Assembly: GCF_900196725.1 (NCBI RefSeq)
Contig: NZ_FZMP01000112.1
Span: 1 to 64,000, forward strand
Direction of reading: 5' to 3'
Source of the DNA: Candidatus Methanoperedens nitratireducens
Lineage (GTDB): Archaea; Halobacteriota; Methanosarcinia; Methanosarcinales; Methanoperedenaceae
DNA: 64,000 nt
The position numbers were made by a program, and so were the translations under genes. The first letter of the stretch is position 1. Every line of letters begins with the position of its first letter. Positions 16,069 to 24,144 of this stretch are shown in pieces. The notes below the pieces were generated by a model, which made no database searches, had not been told where the DNA came from, and saw nothing but the letters and a program-made list of their open reading frames with translations.

Positions 16069-17055
16069 TCATGGTCTTCTCAGGTGCTCGCAGTTCCCTG
16101 CAACAATCTTTTCAAGCTTCCCCTCGCCTGTCTCCAGTACCAGTGCGCCCTCGCTGTCCACTCCTATCGCTTCACCGTATATCGTCCTTGCCTGGGTCGT
16201 GATCTTCACCCATTCCCCGATGGTCGCGGACATGTTCCTCCACTCTTCGAGTATGGGTGAAAAACCATCTTTCTGGAACTTCAAATAAAGAGACTCGAAT
16301 TCCCCAAGCAACCTCTGAACGAATTCAACGCGGTTTATCTCGCTGCCAAGCTCTTTTTTCAGGGAAGTGGATGTCTCCCTGATCTCTTCAGGGAATGATT
16401 CGGTATCCACATTCGCATCTATACCGATTCCTACAACACAAAAATCTATCAGGTCGATCTCAGCCTCGATCTCGGTTAGAATCCCGCAGACCTTTTTCCC
16501 GTTTATCAATACATCGTTTGGCCACTTTATTTTTGCCGGAAGTCCGTAACTGCGGACTGTCTTTGCGACCGATACCCCTGCAAGGAGCGTTATCCTGGAC
16601 GCGTACAGCGGCTGTATCTTCGGCTTGATGATTATGGAAAGCCATATCCCGCCTTCAGGAGATATCCACTTCCGTCCCATACGTCCGCGCCCGCCTGTCT
16701 GGGATTCTGCAATGACCACGGTCCCCTCCTCGACCGAGCCCGCTATCTCGCGGGCGATGATATTGGTGCTTTTGGTCTCCTTAAAATACTGGATGTCTCT
16801 TCCGATTATTTGGGTCTTAAGCCCTGCCTTAACCGCCGCCGGTGTTAACAGGTCAGGCGTACTGGCAAGCGAATACCCGATATTTGTAGATGATTCGATC
16901 ATATATCCCTCAGCCCTTAATGCCTGGATGTGTTTCCAGACTGCTGCCCTTGAGATCGCAAGTTCATGAGCAAGTTCTTCTCCGGAAACATGTTCACCTT
17001 TTCTTGCGAGCAACTTCCCAAGTATATTATATTTTATTTTATCTCTTATATTCAT
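16069..17055 (-). CDS. birA: Biotin-[acetyl-CoA-carboxylase] ligase with N-terminal HTH (BirA)
   Basis: 328 residues. Residues 1-60 form a winged helix (ELAHELAISRAAVWKHIQALRAEGY) as in bifunctional BirA. The catalytic domain carries GGRGRMGRKW and KWPNDVLI, the biotinyl-AMP-binding signatures, and a C-terminal SH3-like cap. It ligates biotin to a lysine of the carboxylase encoded upstream: the three genes pycB, pycA and birA lie in tandem, birA overlapping pycA by 17 bp. The HTH suggests it also represses biotin-related genes. Confidence 0.93.
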   Translation of the reverse strand: MNIRDKIKYNILGKLLARKGEHVSGEELAHELAISRAAVWKHIQALRAEGYMIESSTNIGYSLASTPDLLTPAAVKAGLKTQIIGRDIQYFKETKSTNIIAREIAGSVEEGTVVIAESQTGGRGRMGRKWISPEGGIWLSIIIKPKIQPLYASRITLLAGVSVAKTVRSYGLPAKIKWPNDVLINGKKVCGILTEIEAEIDLIDFCVVGIGIDANVDTESFPEEIRETSTSLKKELGSEINRVEFVQRLLGEFESLYLKFQKDGFSPILEEWRNMSATIGEWVKITTQARTIYGEAIGVDSEGALVLETGEGKLEKIVAGNCEHLRRP

Positions 17056-18535
17056 TGCGCTCGCCGTCTTTTGCAGTCTGTATGTAAGCCCCGACAGCTG
17101 CAGTTATCGCCGCCACTTTCTTATCCTCCATAGTCAGGGCTGAAGCCAGCGTGGCTCCCTTCTCCTTTTCAGCTTCCACGACTCTCTCGACTTCGGCGAT
17201 GATATTGTGGTCTTCTATGAAATGTGTGGTAAGCTCACCGCGCCTGAAATATTCGTTATTCATAACAGCCTTATGGAAGGGTATGTTGGTTGTCACCCCG
17301 ACAATGATATATTCATACAGAGCGCGTTTCATGCGGGTAATTGCTTCGTTCCTGTCCCTTCCCCAGACCGTGAGCTTTGAGATGAGCGAATCGTAGAAAG
17401 GCGTTATGGTATATCCCGTGTGCACGCCGCTGTCCACACGCACTCCGGGACCTCCGGATGAACGGTATCTTCTGAGCTTCCCTGGCGATGGCGTGAAGTT
17501 ATTCAGCGGGTCCTCGGCGTTCAGGCGGCATTCTATCGCCCATCCTATCTGCCTGATATCTTCCTGCCTGTAACTTAACTCTTCACCCGCAGCAATCCTT
17601 AACTGCTCCTTTGCAAGGTCAACTCCTGTGACGACTTCCGTTATCGGGTGCTCTACCTGGAGACGGGTGTTCATCTCAAGGAAATAGTAGTTCCCTTTTG
17701 AATAAAGGAATTCGATGGTACCTGCATTCGTGTAATCAATAGCTGCGGCAGCCTTTACCGCATCCGAGCCCATTCTTTCCCTTAATTTCGGCGTCATGAC
17801 AGGGGACGGGGATTCTTCGATCAGTTTCTGGTGCCGGCGCTGGATCGAGCATTCACGCTCGCCCACATGGATCACATTACCGAAGGAATCAGCAAGTATC
17901 TGGAACTCGATGTGGCGCGGTTCTTCCAGGTATTTCTCGATGAACACCGTTGCATCCCCGAACGAGGACTTTGCAACCCTCTGTGTGGATTCGATGGTCT
18001 GAACAAGTTCCTCGGTTTTCCGGACTATCTTCATCCCGATACCGCCGCCGCCAGCCGCGGCTTTTATAATCACAGGGTAACCGATTCTCTCTGCGGTTTT
18101 CACGGCTGCATCAAAATCACTTATACCGCCATCGCTTCCGGGAACGACCGGGATCCCGGCGGCAACCATCGCTTTTTTTGCTGTTATCTTGTTGCCCATG
18201 TTCTCGATAGCCCTGCTTGTGGGACCTATGAATGCTACCCCCTCTTTCTCGCACCTTGCTGCAAAATCCTCGTTCTCGGAAAGAAAACCGTATCCCGGAT
18301 GGATGCCTTCTGCGCCGGTTTTATGCGCTACGTCGATTATAGTGTCCATGTTCAGGTAGCTCTGGCTTGCCGGGGCAGGACCGATGGGATATGCCTCATC
18401 AGCATACTTTGCAAAGAGAGCGTTCTTATCGACGTCGCTATATACCGCAACAGTCTTTATGTTAAGCTCCCTGCATGCACGCATGACGCGGATTGCGATT
18501 TCACCGCGGTTTGCTATAAGCACTTTTTTGAACAT
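17039..18535 (-). CDS. pycA: Pyruvate carboxylase subunit A (biotin carboxylase)
   Basis: 498 residues. Biotin carboxylase of the ATP-grasp superfamily: N-terminal KVLIANRGEIAIRVMRA, the glycine-rich AAAGGGGIGMKIV loop, RHIEFQ, and the catalytic EMNTRLQVEHPITE. It carboxylates biotin on PycB with ATP and bicarbonate to feed oxaloacetate synthesis. Two-subunit PYC is typical of methanogens. The gene lies 3 bp after pycB in the same direction, and birA overlaps its end. Confidence 0.93.
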   Translation of the reverse strand: MFKKVLIANRGEIAIRVMRACRELNIKTVAVYSDVDKNALFAKYADEAYPIGPAPASQSYLNMDTIIDVAHKTGAEGIHPGYGFLSENEDFAARCEKEGVAFIGPTSRAIENMGNKITAKKAMVAAGIPVVPGSDGGISDFDAAVKTAERIGYPVIIKAAAGGGGIGMKIVRKTEELVQTIESTQRVAKSSFGDATVFIEKYLEEPRHIEFQILADSFGNVIHVGERECSIQRRHQKLIEESPSPVMTPKLRERMGSDAVKAAAAIDYTNAGTIEFLYSKGNYYFLEMNTRLQVEHPITEVVTGVDLAKEQLRIAAGEELSYRQEDIRQIGWAIECRLNAEDPLNNFTPSPGKLRRYRSSGGPGVRVDSGVHTGYTITPFYDSLISKLTVWGRDRNEAITRMKRALYEYIIVGVTTNIPFHKAVMNNEYFRRGELTTHFIEDHNIIAEVERVVEAEKEKGATLASALTMEDKKVAAITAAVGAYIQTAKDGERNEYKR

Positions 18536-18538
18536 AGA

Positions 18539-20257
18539 TTATCCGATGATTAGTAACGTATCCCCGGCGCTCACTGTACTGCCTTCCTTAACTAGTATCT
18601 CTTTCACAGCACCAGCGTGGGGAGCATGGATATTGTTCTCCATCTTCATCGCTTCAAGTACCATTACAACATCGCCCTTCGCCACCGAATCGCCTTTTTT
18701 GACCTTTACCTTCAAAACCATGCCCTGCATACTTGCAGTAACTGCGCCATCAACAGCCTTTGGTCGTTCAACCACCATCTCCCTGGCGGCTGCGCTTCCC
18801 CCTCCGGCGGATATGATCTTTACATCGAACACATCGCCGTCAACCTCGACCTTGAACTCACTGGGCAGTGCGGAGGCAGCCCTCATGTTGTTCGGTTTTG
18901 GAGCCTCAAGAGCCTCTTCCTTTGCCTCGCCACGCAGGAACTTTGGTGCTATTGCGGGATACAGGGCATAGGTCAGTATATCCTCGGGTTTTTTGACTAT
19001 CCCGAGCGCATACGCTTCTTTTGTGACCTTATCAAGCTCAGGGGGCAGAAGGTCGGCAGGGCGGCAGGTGATCGGCTGCTCGTTGCCCAGGATTTTCGTG
19101 ATTATCTCCTTGCTTATGGGGGCAGGCGTGCGACCGTACAGGCCTTTGACATAATCCTTTACCTCTTTAGGTACGACCTTGTAGCGCTCGCCCATCAGTA
19201 TGTTCAGTACCGCCTGGGTACCCACGATCTGGCTTGTGGGCGTAACAAGCGGGGGATAGCCAAGCTCTTCGCGCACCCTTGGCATCTCAGCAAGTACGTC
19301 GTTATATTTATCAAGGGCGTTCTGCTCTTTTAACTGCGATACCAGGTTTGAGAGCATTCCTCCGGGAATCTGGTATTTTAATACGTTCGTATCTATTCTC
19401 TCCGAAATGGGGTCAAGGATACCGCGATATTTTTCCTTTATATCCTCAAAGTACTTCTTGATCTCCGTAAGCAGGAAAAGGTCAAGACCGGTGTCATAAG
19501 GCGTTCCCTTAAGTGCCGCTACTGTCGTTTCTGTGGGAGGCTGGGATGTACCCCAGGCAAATGGTGAAAAAGCGGTATCCAGGATATTCACGCCTGCCTC
19601 GCATGCAAAAAGGTAGCTCATCGGAGCCATCCCGCTCGTGCAGTGGCTGTGCAGATCGACCGGGATGCTGATCTCTTTTTTCAGGGCTTTTACAAGGTCG
19701 TGGGCGTTCTTCGGTGAGATAAGACCTGCCATGTCTTTTATGCAAAGTGAATCGCATCCCATCCCTTCAAGCTGCTTTGCCATCTTGACGTAGAGCGGAA
19801 TGGGATGGACTGGACTGATGGTGTAGCATACCGTGCCCTGCACATGCGCCCCGACGCGCTTTGCGGTCTTGATTGAAACTTCCATATTCCTTATGTCGTT
19901 CACGGCATCGAATATCCTGAAAATATCAACGCCCGTCTCAGCCGCGTGCTCTACGAACTTTACAACGATATCATCCGAGTAGTGCCTGTACCCCACAAGG
20001 TTCTGCCCGCGAAGCAGCATCTGGAGCGGCGTCTTCTTGACGGCCTTCTTAAGCGCCCGCAGCCTCTCCCAGGGGTCTTCGTTCAGGTAACGTATCGATG
20101 AATCGAATGTCGCCCCGCCCCATACTTCGAGCGAAAAGAATCCCACCTCGTCCATCTTCTCGGCGATGGGAAGCATGTCCCGTGTCCGCATGCGTGTCGC
20201 TACGAGGGACTGGTGGGCATCGCGCAGTGTTGTATCCGTGAGTTTTACTTGAGCCAT
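18539..20257 (-). CDS. pycB: Pyruvate carboxylase subunit B (carboxyltransferase plus biotinyl domain)
   Basis: 572 residues. The N-terminus has the TTLRDAHQSL motif of the carboxyltransferase TIM barrel; PycB/OadA-type conserved helical domain follows, and the C-terminal ~70 residues are a biotinyl domain with the acceptor lysine in EAMKME near residue 537. A low-complexity Ala/Gly linker joins them. It transfers the carboxyl group from biotin to pyruvate to form oxaloacetate. It shares a divergent promoter region (20258-20364) with the aminotransferase gene. Confidence 0.93.
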   Translation of the reverse strand: MAQVKLTDTTLRDAHQSLVATRMRTRDMLPIAEKMDEVGFFSLEVWGGATFDSSIRYLNEDPWERLRALKKAVKKTPLQMLLRGQNLVGYRHYSDDIVVKFVEHAAETGVDIFRIFDAVNDIRNMEVSIKTAKRVGAHVQGTVCYTISPVHPIPLYVKMAKQLEGMGCDSLCIKDMAGLISPKNAHDLVKALKKEISIPVDLHSHCTSGMAPMSYLFACEAGVNILDTAFSPFAWGTSQPPTETTVAALKGTPYDTGLDLFLLTEIKKYFEDIKEKYRGILDPISERIDTNVLKYQIPGGMLSNLVSQLKEQNALDKYNDVLAEMPRVREELGYPPLVTPTSQIVGTQAVLNILMGERYKVVPKEVKDYVKGLYGRTPAPISKEIITKILGNEQPITCRPADLLPPELDKVTKEAYALGIVKKPEDILTYALYPAIAPKFLRGEAKEEALEAPKPNNMRAASALPSEFKVEVDGDVFDVKIISAGGGSAAAREMVVERPKAVDGAVTASMQGMVLKVKVKKGDSVAKGDVVMVLEAMKMENNIHAPHAGAVKEILVKEGSTVSAGDTLLIIG

Positions 20258-20364
20258 GGTTTCTGCGCCCTATTTGGCTCTATTGTTATTTAATTTGTGG
20301 TATTTTTCAGTGCCCTGTTAAAAGGCTCATATCTTATATACCATAAAAACATCTGAAAGCCCGA

Positions 20365-21522
20365 ATGATTATGTACGCCAGCAGGATAACTTCATTACCA
20401 CCATACTTGTTCGCAGCTATCGACAAAGCAAAGCAGGAGGTTATCAAAAAAGGCGCTGATGTTATCAACCTGAGCATCGGCGACCCTGATTTGCCCACTC
20501 CGCCCCATATCGTTGAGGCGATGAAAAGATCGGTCAGTAATCCCGAGAGACACCGTTACCCGTCTTACGAAGGGATGCTGGCTTTCAGGACGGCTGTTGC
20601 CGCCTGGATTAAAAAGACCATGAAAGTAGACCTAAACCCTGAGGACGAGGTTCTTACCCTGATAGGCTCAAAAGAGGGCATAGCCCATATCCCTCTTGCA
20701 TTTTTAAATCCCGGCGAAGTTTCTCTCGTGCCCGACCCTGCGTACCCGGTGTACAACATCGGGACGATACTGGCGGACGGCAAACCCCACAAAATGCCGC
20801 TCCTTGCGGAGAACGATTTTCTTCCCGACCTTGATGCAATACCAGCAAGAGTAGCGGAAAAAGCGAAAATTATGTTTATCAACTATCCCAACAATCCCAC
20901 CTCTGCAACAGCCTCCATAAAGTTCTTTGAAGAGGTGGTGGACTTTGCGAACGAGAATGACGTACTGGTCGTCCATGACAATGCCTATTCGGAGATGACC
21001 TACGATGGCTATAAAGCGCCGAGTTTCCTTAGTGTAAACGGTGCAAAGGAGATAGGAGTCGAGATGCATTCCCTCTCAAAAACATACAATATGACGGGAT
21101 GGCGGATCGGTTATGCAATCGGGAACCGCGATATACTCAGCGGTCTTGGGAAGGTTAAGACCAACGTGGATTCGGGCGCGTTTGAGGCTGTCCAGGAGGC
21201 GGGTATTGCGGCGCTTTACGGTCCCCAGGATTGTGTCCGTGAAATGAACGGCGTATATAAGGAAAGGCGGGATGCCCTGCTGGCAGGGTTAAAAGAATTG
21301 GGATTCGAAGTAAAACCGCCAAAAGCCACTTTCTATGTATGGACTCGTGTTAAAGGGAGCTCGCTTGATTTCTCAAGGATGCTGCTTGAAAAGGCAGGGA
21401 TCGTGGCAACGCCGGGCGTAGGGTTCGGTGAATACGGCGAGGGCTACATAAGGTTCGCCCTGACACAGCCCGTGGACAGGATCAATGAAGCTGTTGAAAG
21501 AATGCGTAAACTTGGGATTTAA
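20365..21522 (+). CDS. dapL: LL-diaminopimelate aminotransferase-like PLP enzyme
   Basis: 385 residues, fold-type I aminotransferase. The PLP lysine is in [23 protein letters not shown] and the DNAYSEM motif match the class I/II family, and [13 protein letters not shown] and RYPSYEG point to the DapL branch used for lysine synthesis in methanogens. Starts ATG at 20365 or 20371. TATA-like CTTATATACC at 20332-20341 places the start close to the first ATG, so the transcript may be leaderless. Confidence 0.8.
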   Translation: MIMYASRITSLPPYLFAAIDKAKQEVIKKGADVINLSIGDPDLPTPPHIVEAMKRSVSNPERHRYPSYEGMLAFRTAVAAWIKKTMKVDLNPEDEVLTLIGSKEGIAHIPLAFLNPGEVSLVPDPAYPVYNIGTILADGKPHKMPLLAENDFLPDLDAIPARVAEKAKIMFINYPNNPTSATASIKFFEEVVDFANENDVLVVHDNAYSEMTYDGYKAPSFLSVNGAKEIGVEMHSLSKTYNMTGWRIGYAIGNRDILSGLGKVKTNVDSGAFEAVQEAGIAALYGPQDCVREMNGVYKERRDALLAGLKELGFEVKPPKATFYVWTRVKGSSLDFSRMLLEKAGIVATPGVGFGEYGEGYIRFALTQPVDRINEAVERMRKLGI

Positions 21523-21651
21523 AACTTCATGAAAATTCATATTAGATTAATCGAATTCAGAAAAGCCTATTTACGATAAAGTTAAAATCATAAGGGAATA
21601 TGCGTTTGAATAGAAACTCTTTTGTGTGCTTCGGTTATAGGGGGGTAGGTA

Positions 21652-22566
21652 ATGGACATTGAAGAGCTTTTAACAGAGCGCGCAGCACTTGTCGATTCCG
21701 AGCTTCCGGTTCTGCTTGAGAATATTAAACCTCCCGAACTCGGGGCTGCGGTAGCTTACGCCATAGCTTCAAAAGGAAAGCGGATACGCCCGGCTCTTGT
21801 CACGCTGGCAAGCGAGGCTGTGGGCGGAACAGCCAGGGAGGCAAGCTTTGCAGCCGCTTCTATCGAGCTGATACATTCGTCATCCCTGGTGCTTGACGAT
21901 GTGATAGATAAATCAGAAAAAAGACGCGGCAGGGATACTATCCATAAATTGTGGGGTACGGACATGGCACTTCTTACGGTCCAGATTCTTGCCGCCCTGT
22001 CCCTGAAGATAGCGGCGCGCGACCCGAGGCTCATCCATGCCATAGCAGATTCGTTATTCTACATGGGAGAGGGGGAAGCCATGGAACTCGTTGATTTTGC
22101 CAAGGATAAAAAGGGTTATCTTGATCTTGCTTTCCGGAAGACCGGTTCGCTCTTCGGTTCTGCTGCACAGGTCGGCGCGGTCGTAGGCGGGGGAAATGAG
22201 CAGCAGATAAAAGGCTTCACCGGCTTTGGCACCCATATCGGCATTGCATTCCAGATACGCGATGATATCCTGGATTGTATCTCAAGGGAAGAAGACCTCG
22301 GTAAACCGGTTAAAAAAGACCTTTTCATGGGAAGACCATCAATCGTCATCCTTGATGCCTTGAATTCCGGCATCTCGATTGAGCGGATGATGAAATGCAA
22401 CAACGGAGAGCTTATGCATCTTGTTTCGGATTCTATAAGTTACGCGGAAAATACGGCACGGGAAGAATTTGAGCTTGCAAAAGGTCATATTGAGGAGCTT
22501 GATGAAAGCCTTGCAAAAAGAAAACTTATAGAACTGGGCGAGTATATCATCAACCGAAGCAAGTAA
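21652..22566 (+). CDS. Polyprenyl diphosphate synthase (geranylgeranyl-type)
   Basis: 304 residues of the trans-isoprenyl diphosphate synthase family. The first Asp-rich motif is LDDVID-SEKRRG and the second QIRDDILD followed by the conserved GK--KKDL. It makes the C20 or longer chain for archaeal ether lipids, or the tail of a respiratory quinone. Product length cannot be called from sequence here. The radical SAM gene follows with a 2-bp gap. Confidence 0.85.
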   Translation: MDIEELLTERAALVDSELPVLLENIKPPELGAAVAYAIASKGKRIRPALVTLASEAVGGTAREASFAAASIELIHSSSLVLDDVIDKSEKRRGRDTIHKLWGTDMALLTVQILAALSLKIAARDPRLIHAIADSLFYMGEGEAMELVDFAKDKKGYLDLAFRKTGSLFGSAAQVGAVVGGGNEQQIKGFTGFGTHIGIAFQIRDDILDCISREEDLGKPVKKDLFMGRPSIVILDALNSGISIERMMKCNNGELMHLVSDSISYAENTAREEFELAKGHIEELDESLAKRKLIELGEYIINRSK

Positions 22567-22568
22567 CT

Positions 22569-23594
22569 ATGGAAAAGGATAACAGCGGCTCTTTTTTTAA
22601 TTATCTCCCCGAAGGGTGCCGCATGTGCTACAAGGGGGCGAAGATGGTTCTTTTCGTTACCGGGGTGTGCGGAAAGAATTGTTTTTACTGCCCTGTATCT
22701 TATGAGAGGCGCGAGAAAGACGTAATCTTCGCAAACGAGAAACGGGTTAAGAAGGATGATGATATAATTGAAGCAGCACTCTTAATGGATGCTCTTGGAA
22801 CGGGGATAACGGGAGGCGAGCCTCTGCTGTACCCTGACCGCGTCGTGTACTATATAAAACTCCTGAAGAACAGGTTCGGTGAATCCCACCATATCCACCT
22901 GTACACGGCTCTTGCGCCTGGCAGGGAAGTGCTTAAATCGTTAAGGAGCGCAGGGTTGGACGAACTCAGGTTCCATCCGCCTCCTCATCTGTGGGCCAAT
23001 ATCGGTAAGACGCATTACAGGGATTCCATCGTTGAGGCGAATGAACTTGGCATCCGGGTCGGGATCGAGGTTCCTTCCATACAGGCGGATTTCCGTGGTA
23101 TTTTATCATTGCTGGAAGAAGTCGGAGGTTTCCTGAACCTGAACGAGCTTGAATTTTCGGAAACCAATGCTGATGAACTTAAAAAACGCGGCTTCGTGCC
23201 TGTAGATGACGTTTCTTCAGGTGTCAGGGGAAGTAAAGAGGTAGCTGAGTTATTAAATAACAGCAGGCTCCATTTCTGCTCTTCTCTGTTCAAGGATGCG
23301 GTGCAGCTCAGAGAGAGGTTCAAACGCATAGCAAAAAGAACGGCGCGTGATTTTGATGAGATAACCGAGGACGGGACGCTTGTTTACGGCATCATCGAGG
23401 GAGATGGTCTGGACATCCTGAAAGATGCCGGTGTCACGGAAGATATGTACTCCGTCATGGACAGCTCTATTGAGACAGCATGGTGGATAACCGAGGACCT
23501 GGCTGAAGAACTGAAAAGGGCGGGATGCAGGGTGGCGGTAATCGAGCGCTATCCCATGAAAAACGGAATGCCTGTTGAAAAGACCCCTCTTTAG
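22569..23594 (+). CDS. Radical SAM protein, COG2108-like
   Basis: 341 residues. The cluster motif is CGKNCFYCP (CxxxCxxC), preceded by an extra CRMCYKGAK segment; GGEPLL gives the SAM-binding glycine motif. It matches the archaeal group related to pyruvate-formate-lyase activases. Substrate unknown. It is probably co-transcribed with the prenyl synthase gene. Confidence 0.8.
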   Translation: MEKDNSGSFFNYLPEGCRMCYKGAKMVLFVTGVCGKNCFYCPVSYERREKDVIFANEKRVKKDDDIIEAALLMDALGTGITGGEPLLYPDRVVYYIKLLKNRFGESHHIHLYTALAPGREVLKSLRSAGLDELRFHPPPHLWANIGKTHYRDSIVEANELGIRVGIEVPSIQADFRGILSLLEEVGGFLNLNELEFSETNADELKKRGFVPVDDVSSGVRGSKEVAELLNNSRLHFCSSLFKDAVQLRERFKRIAKRTARDFDEITEDGTLVYGIIEGDGLDILKDAGVTEDMYSVMDSSIETAWWITEDLAEELKRAGCRVAVIERYPMKNGMPVEKTPL

Positions 23595-23627
23595 GTATGC
23601 AAAGGTATAAACTCTTAAAATTTAATA

Positions 23628-23951
23628 GTGGAAACGGTGGTCTCGCTGAGTACTGAAGGGAATGAGAAAATAAAAGTGCGCGTAACAAAGTATTTAATGC
23701 GCGATGAAACAGGGATACGTAAGTCTGTTTTGAAACTATTCCTGAACAGTAAGCCGTACACCACACAGGAAATATTTGATTCCCTCGTCAGGGAAGGCTT
23801 TGATGTAAATTACAGGGGCGTCTCGGCTATGGTGGGTTTGATGAACACAAGGCTTGGCATCCTGAGAATAGATGTAAAAGGCGACCATAATGTGTACTCT
23901 CTTAAGTACGAGTATAAGAACGCCGTAAAAATGGTGATGGATAATTACTGA
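23628..23951 (+). CDS. DUF2551-family archaeal protein
   Basis: 107 residues, with GTG as the most likely start. The core (YLMRDETGIRKSVLKLFLNSK-YTTQEIFDSLVREGFDVNYRGVSAMVGLM and GILRIDVKG-HNVYSLK) matches the conserved archaeal family DUF2551; the fold looks winged-helix-like. No operon partner downstream: the fold-back repeat at 23977 follows. Confidence 0.75.
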   Translation: METVVSLSTEGNEKIKVRVTKYLMRDETGIRKSVLKLFLNSKPYTTQEIFDSLVREGFDVNYRGVSAMVGLMNTRLGILRIDVKGDHNVYSLKYEYKNAVKMVMDNY

Positions 23952-23976
23952 AAAATTTTAAAAAGGCTCTCCGTGC

Positions 23977-24123
23977 CTCTGCGTCTGGTATGAAAAACAG
24001 ACACCATTTAAACAACGAACTCGTACGAACTGATACGAACTCACGCAACCGGAGTTCGTATCAGTTCGTACGAGTTCGTTGTTAATGCCTATTTTGTTGT
24101 ACTTTTTCATACCAGGCGCAGAG
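23977..24123. repeat. Nested long inverted repeat with 10-bp CGAACT iterons
   Basis: The inner arms, 24011-24042 and 24052-24083, are perfectly complementary over 32 bp around a 9-nt loop. Each arm holds three CGAACT boxes exactly 10 bp apart. Outer arms 23977-23997 and 24103-24123 pair over 21 bp with one mismatch (CTGGTATGAAAAA and its complement). The outermost bases resemble the widespread CTCTGCG dispersed repeat. It lies between the convergent 3' ends of the DUF2551 and hdrA genes. It could be a bidirectional terminator, a MITE-like element or a protein-binding site. Confidence 0.75.
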
Positions 24124-24144
24124 AACACAGAGAAATATCGGGAT

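Noticed and set aside
17831-18553. 240-codon open frame antisense to pycA
   Set aside because: It lies wholly opposite a strongly conserved carboxylase gene and shows no family pattern; shadow of high-GC third positions.
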